Shown here: positions 32,515 through 45,197 of the stretch, one piece after another
Position numbering within the stretch: position 1 is the stretch's first letter
Layout: each line of letters opens with the position of its first letter
Source: Strigamia acuminata
Taxonomy: Eukaryota; Arthropoda; Chilopoda; Geophilomorpha; Linotaeniidae
NCBI GenBank assembly: GCA_949358305.1
Contig: OX442314.1
Coordinates: 46,446,581-46,510,580, forward strand
Reading direction: 5' to 3'
Length of the DNA: 64,000 bases
Made by a program: the position numbers and the translations under genes
Notes under the pieces: model-generated
Databases searched by the model: none
Told to the model about the DNA's origin: nothing
What the model saw: only the letters and a program-made list of their open reading frames with translations

Positions 32515-35439
32515 AATCTGACGATTTTAATTCTTTAATTTATAAAGAAGACGAATATAATACACTTTTCAACAAGAAACACTTCTAAACTTTACTTTTG
32601 ACAAAATAAAATTAAACTTCGCGTTTGTTTGACACGTGTTAGCTTTTGCAGGTTACACGGCACACAAAATTCGAATCGTGACTGAAATCGGGACGGCGTG
32701 GTCAAGATGACTCTGGAACACGTCTTCTGGTCTGGTCTGGATGCGAATGATCAGTATCTGATCTGGTCCTCCTTTAATAGCAGGGGGCTGGGGATCCCTA
32801 GATCTCCCAACTTCTGATTGGCGGATGTTAGTGTCGGCCAATGGTATAAAGGACGTTACATCTATTTAGTAGTTCTCTACTAAGTCCGTTCCCTTCGAGA
32901 TTCAATTTTACCGATAAAATAAAATTCCTTCGGGAAGACATTCGTAAAATATTGTATTTTTCAAATGAAAATAAAATAAACTTACTTCAATCTTCTTGAA
33001 CTTTGGGATTTTTACCAATCCAAATAATTAAATAACTTTTCTTCAAAAAATATTTTTCTTTGATTATTCCGTTTAGTGTGTAATATCATTACAACCACAG
33101 TTTTAATAAAGTTTTCTCAAACTCTCAATTTTTCTTATTCTTATTCAATTATCGTTCAAATAATCATTCCTTTGTAATTGAAATCTATTTTCGATTCCCA
33201 ACATTGTGTATTCATTTCCAATAGGAAGAATAATTTGACCAAGTCTTTACTTTTTCGGGTTTAAATTCCATTTTTCGAGTGTGAAAAAATAAATTTTCAC
33301 CATCCATCTCCCCCTTTTTTAACAAATTTTTTTAACAAATAAAAATTCGTTAAAATTCTTTAAATTTGTTTTGCGAGAAAAATTATCTAATTCTCTAATC
33401 TTCCAAAAGAAAATATTCGAAATTTTACTTTAAACGATAAAGTTATTGGTACAAATGTGTACTTGTTTTTCGGGAGAAAACTATTCGACAATCCTTTAGA
33501 CTTTTGGGTAAAAATTATTCATCAAATCTTTCTTTTTTGATGACAATTGCTTTGATTTTTCGAAAGAAAATATCTAGCTAAATTCCACTTTTCCTGAGCG
33601 GACAATTGTTTTCACAATTAGTTATTCCTTTGCGATATTTACGAAGGACGTGTCTTTGATTATTCGTTTTAATAATTTTCGTCCCCCTTATCTCTAATAA
33701 CGAGATGTTTTTGCAGAGATCTTTTATCTTTTGAATGAAAGAATATTTAAATCTCAATTGTCGTAAATACCTTCATCTGCTGCAGCATTTCCTCAATTTG
33801 AACTTTTCAAATGAAAAGACAAATCTGGAGAACTTTCACTGTCAAACTTCTATTCCTATCGCGCCAAAATTCGTAATTCACTGGTTTGGAATTCCGTATA
33901 ACACGTGACACAATAACAGTATCGATGTCACAATTAAGCAGTTTACTACTTGGTCCGCGCGAGGACATGTAAATTACTTTTTTCCGATAAAAATAATTTT
34001 TCTTTGAAAAATATTTGAAATTGATTTTTCACAACTACTTTTGAATGAAATAAAATGAAGTTATTCCAACTTTTCGTTAATTGCTCACACATAACATTCC
34101 CTTTACTGTGGGATTTGCATCGAAATTCCATTTTTAAAGAACCTTTCTTTTACTTATCGCAAATAAAACATATTCAATCGTTTTTCTGATTAAACTTTAA
34201 CACATAAATTACGAACGAAATATATGATGACATTCCATTAACCTTTAGGAAAATTGACTAAATTCTTAATTTTTAGAGAAAAATAATGTATCTAGAATCT
34301 TTCCTTTTCCGAATAAAATCTATGTTCAAAATAGAAGATAAATCTTGTGCAATTCTTAGTTTTTTCGAATGGAAAAATACAACTTTTCATCAGCGGTGAT
34401 TTATTTGATTTTTCCGAAAGAAAAATAATTACTTTGAAACTTATTTTCTTCGTTTAAATCAGCTATCTGATTTTAAAGCTTCAATCCAATCAAAAAATAT
34501 TCGCTCCGTAAATATTTCATGTGGCAAAGTTCATAGCCACAAATGGATTTGTTATTCCGGTTTTAAGAAATCATGTGGGAAAATGTCCGATTAGATTACT
34601 AAAAATATTCGTTGTTTTTCAAACAGCTAAATTTCATTTAGAAATTCTCAAAATTTGGGAGACCCAAATATCGTTGGAAACTTAAAACACTGTTAAATTT
34701 CCGAAAGGAAAGATTGAATGAAATCCTTTTACTTTTCCGAGGGAAAGCGTTTATCGTGATTCGTAACTTTCAATGTAAAAAATACTATTCTATGTGGTCG
34801 GCAACTTCATTCGCCGCCATTTTATATTTTCTTAATTTCCATTGTCCCGAAGGAAAAAATGTACTTTTTGTGAAAATAGTTAATTCCTTCAAATAAAGGT
34901 AATATTCATTTCGATTTGCAAATCTTTTCTGCGAAATGGAGTGTGTTGTTTTTCTCCAACAACTAAATTATCTTTGGTACCGATGGCAGTGGAAAAATTA
35001 GTTCGCGACACTTAAATAAATCTCTACGAACCTTCTGTAACATTTCTCCGCTGTCTTTTATCTGTTGTCCGCCATAATTTCCAAGCATTCGTTCGCACCT
35101 TGCGTTGAAGGTTTGAGTAGCTTCCCTGCTGCGTTTGATACGGAGATCGACGCGTATTGCTATGGCGCGTGGTCGCTGGCTATCGGTGTCGACGTACAGT
35201 TACAAGAAACTTAATTTCTTGTAAATATTTCCAAATAGTTGCGGTGTTTTCTTCGTTTTAACTTTTCAGGTGGAAAGATAAATTCGTAAGAAGTCCGCCT
35301 TCTAAACTTGTATGTTTTTAGCTTTTCGAAATAAAACAAACTTCGAAAAAAAATATCTGTATTCTTATTTCACTCGAAACTTTTTTGATTTCTTATTTAA
35401 AATACTTCGTATTCCTTAAATTGTCGAACGAAAATAGTA

Positions 35440-36026
35440 AAGAGAGTTCACTAAACGTTTCCATTTCGTCAGTTTAACTTTTCACATGAAAATATAAACT
35501 GAAAATCTATTTGTCTGTTTTAACTAAAATTTTTTAGTTAATATCGGATTCAAGATTCGCTTTTGCAATTCGATCGAATTAATTTGCAACCTATTTCAGT
35601 GATCGTGTGATAGGTCTATAACTTCCGAAATTCCTAGTTAAAGGACTGTTTTGGTGTTTCTCAAGAAAATAAACATGGTTTGAAACTTGTCTGTTTTTTA
35701 ACTAAATCTTTTAGTTAAATATTTATCTCAAAATTCACTTTTACAATTCTATCGAATTTAATTGCAACCTAATCTCGGTGGGACCTCCACGTGTGAGATT
35801 AGGTGGTAGTCTTTGAAATCCCTAAAATCTTCAAACGAAAATAATGAAGGAAAATCTACTACGTATTTCTATTTCATCAGTTTAACTTCTTCACATGGAA
35901 ATATAAACTGAAAATTTAATCTGTCTATTTTTAACTTAAATCTTTTAGTTAAATATTTATCTCCAATATTCACTGTTGCAATTCAATCGAATTTAATTGC
36001 AACCTAATCTCGGTGGGACCTCCACG
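35440..36026 (-). repeat. Degenerate tandem repeat holding extra primer-site copies
   Basis: Three blocks share 'taactaaa...ttttagttaa', then 'gcaattc.atcgaatt' and 'gcaacct'. Their 'gcaacct' landmarks lie at 35586, 35764 and 35999. The last two are each followed by a perfect 19-nt tRNA-Gln primer site and GTGTGA; the first is followed by a degraded version. Confidence 0.75.
36006..36024 (-). promoter_or_regulatory. Primer binding site, tRNA-Gln
   Basis: On the minus strand TGGAGGTCCCACCGAGATT lies two bases inside the 5' LTR. It is complementary over 19 nt to the 3' end of animal tRNA-Gln(UUG), including the CCA tail, as I recall that tRNA. This fixes the element's direction as minus. Confidence 0.85.
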
Positions 36027-37929
36027 TGTGACGGTGACGACCACAACTCCCATTTAACAATGGTACCGGGAAGAGATCGCAATAAATAAACAGTGAATAC
36101 AATACGAGATAAATACAAGACAGTTTATTGTTGGTAAACAATAATATCAAGGCTAAATTATACATAGGACTAATGCCGACATTTGGCAAGTTAAATCAGC
36201 TATTAAACTATACAAAGAATTGGCCAACTGGCCCTAGAATAATATCACTACGGGTCTGGAATATGGGAGCGGTTTCCCCATCGCTCGACCTGATTATAGA
36301 TGTCATCTTAAGCCGGATGGCTGTGTCCTGGAGTCCGATACGGCTTCGCTGGTTTCCTTGGTTCGCTGTGTAAACTATCGCACGTCGATAAATCGAATGA
36401 TCTGAGCATTGCGGTTGACTTTGTCTGCACCGCCACAACTTTGGGAGGATATTGGTGTAAGTAAATGTATTCATTTACTTATCAATATTCCACTTATGAA
36501 TTATATTTAATTCATATCGTTGTGAATTCTTATTTAGATATTTCGGGAATAAGTTGTCGTCAACTTATCGGTTATATTGAGTTCAATATGAGATTAAGTC
36601 TTCTGACTTGATTTTGGTCCAACTGGTTGTCGAGTTTAAGTTTTGCTGTTATAAATAAAATGAAGATTAAGCTTCCCGTCGCAACACACAATTGCCATCG
36701 ATTAGAATATACGCCTTGCCATGCAGAACGGTATCAAGCGTCCCCGGCGTCGCAGCACGGTCGTCCATCGAGTGGTTGACGGTACCACGTACACAGGGGT
36801 CGATAGCTCGCGGCTCCGCACAGCAGTTTTATCTCTCGCGGTACTAATAATAGACCGACTGCTTTGGCATCGAATACCATGAGAATCAGCTTGCCAAACA
36901 CTTGGTGCTACTCGTGGTTACTGTAAAACAGACTGCTTTGGCACCATCAGGTGAAGGAACCGATTCTCAACAATACCGATGCTACTCGTGGTAACGGAAT
37001 ACGTTCATACCGAAAAAGACAACTTGGTCCTGTCCGGAGGATACTGAATTGCACAACGGCGGGTTCTCCTTCGGCGTCGCAACCGTAAACTGTAACATTT
37101 ATGCAACATAATGATCCCAGCACTTCGACTTCAATTGCCGGCGGTGGCATGATTCTGTAGAATCATGCAACGGTTCTTTGCGAATAAATCAACAAAGAAC
37201 CAAAAGGTTTTTTTACGTGAACAACGAATCATATTTCTTAAGTAACAATACCAAACAGAAAATAATCAAACAGAGCTGCAGAATGGCCGGTTGTTTGGGT
37301 TTATATAACCTGACTGGATTAAGGATTAATCCAGTTATCCAATTGGAACATGGGTTCCACGAATCCCTCCAATCCCGTATCACCGGAAGTGGATACGGAG
37401 GAACAATGTGCTAATTCTCACCACAACCGGAACTGGATACCCAGGACCGGAAATGGATCCACCAATCAGATCTATTGGTTGATCGATTGATCACCAAATG
37501 TCCTGTCCCGCAGAAAATGGAAGTTACATTGTATTTAACATCACAAGACATTAATATATCTTTATATTAATGTTCACAAAGCTTCGTTTCATTCTAGTAA
37601 ATATAGTTTTATATTTATTTACATGTTTTATATTCATATCTTGAATTTGCCGCTAAATCGTAATCGCGCCATCTTGTGGCAACATTGCGCATTGACAAAT
37701 GCGGTTTTAGCAGACGACTCTTCGTGATTCGGCCGGAATCCTTTGATATCAAGTAGGAATGAGTGTTTATTCTTAATAAACGAACATCTTTGTATTTGAA
37801 ACATCATAAATAACTTTATTCCAGACATTTATCAGTTTTACACAGAATATCTTCGAGATATCATGATAATGGCGCAACAGCGCTTCTTTCTAAGAAAATA
37901 GGCATTTATAGCCATTGTAAACCGTCACA
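36027..37929 (-). repeat. 5' LTR of the 9.4-kb element
   Basis: The LTR is 1903 bp. On the minus strand a TATATAAA box lies at about 37301-37309 and an AATAAA at 36124-36129, giving a plausible U3-R-U5 order. Confidence 0.95.
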
Positions 37930-39679
37930 TAGCCTGAATGATCGCTTTGCAGCTGAAAAGTTTGATGCATTTAGTAATTGGCTTCTCATCTCAATCATTT
38001 AAAAATGATAAATTTGTGTAAGATATGTTGCTATAAATAGATTTGGATGTTTAAATTGTTTAAATAGTTTCTAGAAAGTTCTTTAAAGCGTTGATGTTAT
38101 GAGAGCAGTTGTTTGCATGCAACTTTGTATTGTTGAAAGACCTTTTTGGTTAGTTCCTACAAAATTTACATAAGTTGGAAGTACAATAATAAAAATCATA
38201 TCCTAACTACTATTTTTATTATAGAGAAGAGACTCGTCCCAATCAGGCACGTCAGTTGAGAGTTAATTTTTTAGCAAAATCATGCAAAACCTCTTCCTAA
38301 GCTCCGTTCTGATAGAGGAATTAGAGTAAAAGCATGAGTGAGGAATACAGATGGTTGTGTAGAATTCATATTACTTATTTACTTTAATTACACTAAAACA
38401 AGATAGATAGAAATATCAACTTGACCATGAATTAATTATTGTAATTATAATTTCTTTTTTTCTAGCATCCACCACCATCACTGACGCAATCACCACGGCC
38501 ACCGCCAGTTGTTAGCTTTTATATGAAACTTACAAATAGTCCATTGTGTTAAATCATGCTTAGTAAATTATATTATTTATTTCGAATTTGGTTTGTTTAT
38601 TTATCTTTTATTAGTAGACTAGGTTGATAACTTATTATATCATGTTTATGCTTTTTGCCACTAGTCATCAGCACTGGATGTGAATGTAATTATTCTTTAT
38701 CCTAGATTAAATCACTCTTGTTTGATGCTGCCATGAGATAGGGGGAAGTACTTCTTGGTTAGCTGTTTCTACAGTTTTTTTTTTATGTTTTTATGTTCTA
38801 AAACTTAATGTTCTCTGCTAACTGGATGAGACTGATTTATGGATATACTATCCACAATACTATCGCAATCATTACCATTGGTCTAGTGGTTACTGGAAGA
38901 ATTCGCTGTGCGCACTCCTTGTGTTCATTATCAGTCAATGCAGCGGTGCAATTTCAACAAATTGTGGTGCATTAATAGTTAATAATGAAGCAAGAGTGGT
39001 AGATGGAATCAGCGTTGAGTCTCTCACCACTTTTTTAGTATTTATATCAATTTCTGTCAATTGCGACAGAAAATATTGTGGTATTCGCTATTCGGTATTT
39101 TATAAAAAAAATTACCGGTTTTTGGTACCAGTAAATACCAGTAGAGAAACCCTAATTGTGAACAAAATGAGAAGTGCTCAGAGTAATCCAGGTGACATGC
39201 AAACATTCAGAACTATCTGTCGAATGACATTGCTAATGCAAGAATTACTGGATATTTTGCAGAAAGATGGTTTCTTAGAAACAAAGCATTGAGGGACAAC
39301 ACATGGAGTATTACAAATGGTTTGGGTGACATTAGAACACTTGGCAATCAAAACCAAGTCTGACACATTCGTGTTGCACTGTGGGCAGCGCTGACTGAAA
39401 ATCAGAGCAGCTTTAAATAATGCAATTCCTCAAGTGGAAAACCATGAAAACACATTTAGATTTGATTTATCTTGTCAGTGCGTATAATTATCCGTTTGGC
39501 ACAAAATAAATGTACTTGGTCATCGAAGTAAACATTTAAATAACACGGAACGCTCCAAGAAACCGACTTTTTGAATGCAGCCAAGTTTAATTCGAAGTTA
39601 AATCTTTTCTTTGGACAAATGCCTTTCCCAAATCCTTTCTTGTAGAATTTCAAATTTGTGTGATAATTTTATTGTTTGT

Positions 39680-39835
39680 TTAAAAATAAAAATCAGTAAA
39701 ACTACCCAACGTAATTTTCCCCTCCAAAAAACCAGCATCAAATACCAAGGATTTCGCTGGCCCAAATACATCAGAAACTTTTGAAAGAAAATTCCAGACA
39801 AAGGTCACATTTGCTTTCAATCTGTTTTTACAAAC
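39680..39835 (-). other. Possible terminal exon on the minus strand
   Basis: After an ACAG acceptor-like site, a frame reads LKANVTFVWNFLSKVSDVFG and stops near 39680, followed directly by an AATAAA. Composition is coding-like. I do not recognise the product and find no upstream exon, so this is only a candidate. Confidence 0.25.
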
Positions 39836-40098
39836 AACAGAAAATGTACATGCCACAATCATATGGCACTACGGGCTTACAATACAACAGAAAATGTAAA
39901 TGCCGCATTTATATTGGAATTGCGGGCTTGCAGTACATGGTCATGAATGCAAATGAAATCATAGAAAGAATATCGTAAATTTCGCAGTTGTTTTCGAGCG
40001 AAAAAACGAAGGCCAATTCGAGCTATTTTTTGTTCTGTGGAAGCGCGATTCATACGTGCGGAAAGGCGAGAGATCATACAGACGAGCAGCACGAAATC

Positions 40099-40167
40099 AT
40101 GGCGCACTGTGACGAAATGGAATGGAATGGAGACTTAAACAACCTGCAGCCTTCACTTTGGGATATC
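40099..40167 (+). other. Possible first coding exon
   Basis: ATG at 40099 (MAHCDEMEWNGDL) runs 23 codons to a good donor, ATC|GTGAGT. It lies in a locally GC-richer stretch. No downstream exon was identified. Confidence 0.25.
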
Positions 40168-41150
40168 GTGAGTAATAAAAAACAAAACCCAAATTAGGAA
40201 TGGACCAGAGCTCCGTTTTGGTTCAACTGAGAGCAATCAAGTCATCAGTTTCTCCAGGGGTGACCACGAGGAGGTACAGAGTTGGATTTTACACCCCCAA
40301 TAAACCATCAACGAACATTTCGGTGTTCCGTTCTTCAAATGTTTTCAAAACAAACGATAATTTGCAAAAACATAATCAAAGTGATTAAAAACATGAATAC
40401 TCATAGACGCACATCGAAATAAGTCACGAGTGCGAACAAAGAAAAATGGTAAAGTTCACTTAAATCATTTTGTTCTTAAATCAATGGTTAAATATTACAC
40501 AAAATGTCAAAATTAAGCTAAACAATTCATTAACCAACTAAATAATATCCGTAACCAAACCTTAAAATCAAATCCTAACCGAATTTTCCCGAGCGCGGAC
40601 AACGAACAACACCGTCAACTAGCTGAATGGAACTGACTACGGGGTTTACAAACCTAAAAACAAAAATAAATACTTGCTGTAGAAAGAATCTTTAAGGCCG
40701 TGGCACACAGAATCATTCTCTCACGAGACGATTATCCTCGCTCATGATTGGCTACGCACGAAACGGAGGCAATTTCAAAAAATCTCACCCGTTGGATTTG
40801 AATCAAAACTTTATTAATATAATTTGGTCATAACACAATAACAATTCGATTTCTGGACGTTAATGTCTAAATCACATTCTCCGCTCGTGAGAAACAATTT
40901 CATCGCTCGATCGAGTCACCGCTCTTACGTAACTGAGATATTCAGAATTTATTTCATTCAGTTTGGGTTCTTCGGTTGTCATGAATTTTACTGATTCGAA
41001 CGGTTATAAAATTCCTGTATACTTGCCACGACGGAGTGTATTAATTATGAAAGGCCCAAGTCGATACAGTTGGACACACGGGTACTACTAAAAATTCGCC
41101 AATACCGCCAGAGAAACGGGGAACGGAAATGTTTTTAGAAAATGTTTAAA

Positions 41151-42268
41151 ATGCAGATTTTTGTAGAGGTTTTTGTAGAGGTTTTAAAAGTGTATAAAAA
41201 TTGGAAATTAAGCGATAGATTTATGATTTATTTTATCAAGTAATACAAAAAGCAGAAATCGAGCATTTTGAATTTTAAAATTATGAACGAGGTGAATTTT
41301 TTTCATTTTTGTAAGCCCGGTTAAATGCTTTTTTCAATATCTCATTTTGGTAACAGGAATAATCATTCAAATAACACTTGGGTGGCTTTTGAGCAGGTTT
41401 TGATTTGTGGATTAAACAAATTGAAGCAAAAGTTTGAGTTAAAAACAAAAACAAAATGTCATTTGAAATCAAATTAGAAGAAAAAAAAACAGCTTTTAAT
41501 ATTTTTTTTAACAAGTTTTAGGAAGAAATAATAAATTGGAAATGAAACGAGAAAAATATACAGAAACGGCAGAATTTGTTTCGTGGAGAAAGAAATTAAA
41601 ACAAGTTTCAGTTGAACACAAAATACAATTTCAAAAACACAACTTTCAATGCATAAAAAAATAAATAAATAAATACAGAAATAATCACACGTGTTCACAG
41701 TAAGCGGATTCCATTCAACCTTATTTTTTTTTACCAGGAATATTTTCTACCAGAAAAAATTTTCGACCCGGTTGGAAGGAATTCTGATAAAAAATATTTT
41801 TAAAAATCAAATTGAAATGCACTAATGCACCAGTAAAAACAGAAATTAAACAGTTTTGAATTTAAGAACACAGGAATATGCACACAAATAGGACTTGAAT
41901 TGTTTTTTCTCAAATGGGTTCATACTGTAGATGTTTATTTAAATCCTCACATCGAGTCGCAGAGAAGGCACACAAATGGCAATTACTCCGGTATGAATTT
42001 TTAAAGGAATTTTCAAATTATCTTTTCGATTGCAAGATAAAGCACAAATGTTTCGTGTGTCACTCACCATAAAGAATTGGAAATGAAACGAGAAAAATAT
42101 ACATACACAGCAGGTAGCCGGTTTTGATTTGTGGATTAAACAAATTGAAGCAAAATCTATGAGTTGAAAACAAAAAGAAAATCTTTGGGTTGAAAACAAA
42201 AACAAAATGTCATTTGAATTAAAATAAGAATTATTACAGAATTATGAATTTAATGAACAATGTGATTA
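41151..42268 (-). other. 3' flank of zinc-finger unit 2, with fossil fingers
   Basis: This is the same flank as at 1220-2300: a fossil finger near 41330-41400 and a second set near 41870-42000. The frames are broken. Confidence 0.6.
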
Positions 42269-43213
42269 TTACTCTGTATGCTTTGTTAAATGTTTTTTCA
42301 AATTATCATTCCGACTACTAGAATAAACACACAAATGGCACTTGAAAGGTTTTTCTCCAGTGTGGATTAATAAATGTATTTTTAAATTACTACTTGAGGT
42401 ACAGGAATAAGTACACAAATGGCACTTGAATGGTTTTTCTCCAGTATGGGTTAATAAATGTGTCTTTAAATTTCCACTTTCTCTGCAGGAATAATCACAC
42501 AAATGGCACTTGAATGGTTTTTCTCCACTATGGGTTAACAAATGTCTTTTTAAATTACTACTTGAGGTACAGGAATAAGTACACACATGGCACTGGAATG
42601 GTTTTTCTCCAGTATGGGTTAATAAATGTGTCTTTAAATTTCCACTTTGACTGCAGAAATAATCACACAAATGGCACTTGAATGGTTTTTCTCCGGTATG
42701 AATTGCAATATGTTTTCTTAAATCTGAACTTTGAATACAAGAATAATCGCACAAATGGCACTTGAATGGTTTTTCTCCAGTGTGGATTAATAAATGTCTT
42801 TTTAAATTTCCACTTTCTCTGCAGGAATAATCACACAAATGGCACTCGAATGGTTTTTCTCCAGTATGGGTTAATAAATGTCTTTTTAGATGTCCACTTT
42901 CACTGCTGCAATAATCACACAAATGGCACTTGAATAGTTTTTCTCCTGTGTGGATTAATAAATGTCTCTTTAGATGTCCACCTTCTCTGCTGGAATAATC
43001 ACACAAATGGCACTCGAATGGTTTTTCTCCAGTGTGAATTCTCATATGGACAATCATGTTTTGTTTAAACCGAAATGCAAGTGAACATGTTTGACACTGG
43101 AAAGGCTTTTCACCAGTGTGTTTGAGCACGTGCTGTCTCAAAAGACAATAATATGAACACGAATAGTCGCACAAATTGCAACTGTATTTTTTAAGTGTTA
43201 TACCGGTATCCAT
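42269..43213 (-). CDS. C2H2 zinc-finger protein, unit 2, 11 fingers
   Basis: A 314-residue protein starts MDTGITLKKYSCNLCDYSC, followed by eleven 28-residue C2H2 fingers with TGEKP-type linkers. Fingers 1-4 are nearly those of unit 1. Fingers 8 and 10 share a CTSSSNLK helix, suggesting exchange of finger pairs within the array. The ATG lies in exon 2, behind an intron at 43269-43384 (donor CAG|GTTTGT, acceptor TTTTAG|AACAAG). The frame is open and all ligand Cys and His are present. It is likely nuclear and DNA-binding, with unknown target. It lies in tandem with units 3-6 on the same strand. Confidence 0.88.
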   Translation of the reverse strand: MDTGITLKKYSCNLCDYSCSYYCLLRQHVLKHTGEKPFQCQTCSLAFRFKQNMIVHMRIHTGEKPFECHLCDYSSREGGHLKRHLLIHTGEKLFKCHLCDYCSSESGHLKRHLLTHTGEKPFECHLCDYSCRESGNLKRHLLIHTGEKPFKCHLCDYSCIQSSDLRKHIAIHTGEKPFKCHLCDYFCSQSGNLKTHLLTHTGEKPFQCHVCTYSCTSSSNLKRHLLTHSGEKPFKCHLCDYSCRESGNLKTHLLTHTGEKPFKCHLCTYSCTSSSNLKIHLLIHTGEKPFKCHLCVYSSSRNDNLKKHLTKHTE

Positions 43214-43384
43214 TTTTGACTGTCAGTTTTTAACAGATGACTCCCAATGAAGCTGAAATAAACTTGTTCTAAAATTAAAAAAAAAAATTAAGTTTTTAAC
43301 GTGTTCTCCTGAACGCTCAACAACCCTAGCTCTACACTTCTGATCAATCTACTCCTTTTCTCCACTCAAAAAAAATTTACAAAC

Positions 43385-45197
43385 CTGCAATTGATTTTAA
43401 CTTAAAAAATATACTTCGTGTGATCAGTTGAGATCCCTGATCACAAAGAATCCAAAGGAGTCCTGGTGGACAAGAATCGCAGTCGAATGCAATTCGTCTG
43501 TTAGGCCTAACGTTCGTCGCCTGAGCACAATTGCATCTAGAAAATATAAAAATCAAACGCAGTCAACAGAAAACCACAGATTAGTATTTCCTCTGCCTTC
43601 AACCATCATCTGCAAATCTGCTACCATTTATTAAGTATTTAGAAACTTGGATACCTTTAAAACGTAACGGAAATGCTTTGAATCGCGCACGAACGAGAAA
43701 GTGCGATGCGCCCAAAATCAGAAACAATGTCTCAACACACCCACACCCAACGGCGCACTCACAAATCCAATAAATAAGCACACAGAGCGCATCATGCTTA
43801 CCCAACCCGCCACTCCATCTGGAGTGGATGGTGTCCTTCCTTCCTAATATAGTGCCGCAATGCAATGAGGCACAAAGACCACCAAATTACCTTAAAAATT
43901 ATCGCCCCTAACTTACATTTAAGGGGGGAATAGTGTTAAGTCTGCCACATTTCTTTTTTTCGATATTACACAGGAATATCAATAATGCAATCATGTATGC
44001 TAATTCTTTGTAAACAATGTGCTTGGTTGTCAGGTAACAACCCTATTGGGCCCAACTCTTCATAGTAGAATGCCATCCCCATATTCTACACATCGTCTAT
44101 TAATTTTTAAGGTTTTTACAGTTTATTTACAACACATGGGGCTGACAGATTTTTGTAGAGGTTTTAAAAATGTAGTAAAATTTGAAATTAAACGAGAGAA
44201 TTATAATTTCCGAACTTTTCAAGTAATACCAAAAGCAGAAATCGAGCATTTTGAATTCAAGAATTATGAAGGAGGTGAATATTTTCATTTTTGTAAGCCC
44301 GGTTAAATGTTTTTTCAATGTATCAGTTTGATAACAGGAATAATCACTTAAATTACACTTGAGTGGGTTTTCTTTCCTGTGTGGGTTGAAAGATGTCTCC
44401 TTAAATTCTCAATTTGAACAGAAGAATAGACATGCATGAACACGGCAGCTTTTATTTTTGTTTTTTACAACTTTTGGAAAGAAATAATAAATTGGAAATG
44501 AAATGAGAATAATAAACAGAAACGGCAAATTTTGTTTCGTAGATGAAACAAATTAAAACAAGTTTCACTTTTCTTAACTTTGAGTTGAACACAAAATGCA
44601 ATTTCAAATACAAAACTTTCAATGCATAAATAAATAAATAAATACAGAAATAATAACACGTGTTCACAGTACGCGGATTCCATTCAACCTTATTTTTTTA
44701 CCAGGAATATTTTCTACCAGGAAATATTTTCTACCAGGAAAAATTTTCGACCCGGTTGAAAGGAATTCTGATAAAACATATTTTTAAAAATCAAATTGAA
44801 ATGCACTAATGCACCAATAAAAACAGAAATTAAACAGTTTTGAATTTAAAAATACAGGAATATGCACACAAATAGCACTTGAATTGTTTTCTCTCGTGCG
44901 GGTTAATTAATGTTTATTTAAATCCTCACTTGCGTCGAAGAGAAAGTATAAATTTTTCACTGAATTTTCAAATTCCCATTTTGATTGCAAGATAAAGCAC
45001 ACGTTTTTTGTGTGTCGCTCTCCAAAAAAAGTTGAAATGGAAACGAAAAAAATATACATACACAGCAGGTAGCAGGTTTTGATTTGTGGATTAAACAAAT
45101 TGAAGCTAAGTTTTGAGTTAAAAACAAAAACAAAATTTCATTTGAAATAAAATTATAATAATAGAATTATAAACTTAATGAACAATATTAATTTCAT
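43385..45197 (-). other. Unit 2 upstream block and unit 3 3' flank
   Basis: Positions 43385-43760 repeat the conserved upstream block (TTAGGCCTAA, GAACGAGAAA). Positions 43770-44110 are unique and hold nothing recognised. Positions 44115-45190 are the unit 3' flank with fossil fingers at about 44300, 44400 and 44890. Confidence 0.5.

Larger units (their letters stand above)
32515..36026 (-). promoter_or_regulatory. 3.5-kb non-coding leader of the 9.4-kb element
   Basis: No coding frame over 61 codons occurs. The sequence is AT-rich and dotted with short inverted motifs of the form TTTTC-N4-GAAAA, for example 33466-33480, 33556-33570 and 33804-33817, and looser ones near 34365, 34410, 34692, 35263 and 35480. 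Such a long structured leader is typical of non-autonomous LTR elements. Its 5' end carries the primer site and duplicated copies of it. Confidence 0.6.
28524..37929 (-). mobile_element. LTR element without visible pol (LARD/TR-GAG-like), young
   Basis: This 9406-bp element is read on the minus strand. Its LTRs (28524-30426 and 36027-37929) are 1903 bp each, begin TGTGACGGT and end ACCGTCACA, and appear identical: every reading frame within them has the same translation at a constant offset of 7503. The 4-bp target duplication is TAGC (28520-28523 and 37930-37933). A 19-nt tRNA-Gln primer site and an AAGGGGGATG purine tract sit at the proper places. The 5.6-kb interior holds one ORF (497 codons) after a 3.5-kb leader. 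No reverse transcriptase, integrase or protease motif is found, so movement must rely on enzymes in trans. Confidence 0.93.
37930..41150. other. Intergenic between the 9.4-kb element and the second zinc-finger block
   Basis: Positions 38035 to about 38580 are the paralogue of the DNA around the BEL insertion and contain its empty site near 38152. Near 39110-39150 is a sequence (ACTGGTATTTACTGGTACC) like the end of a hAT-type element. At 39836-39935 a 50-bp unit is repeated twice ('caacagaaaatgta'). The rest is AT-rich without a certain gene; two weak exon candidates are listed separately. Confidence 0.4.
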
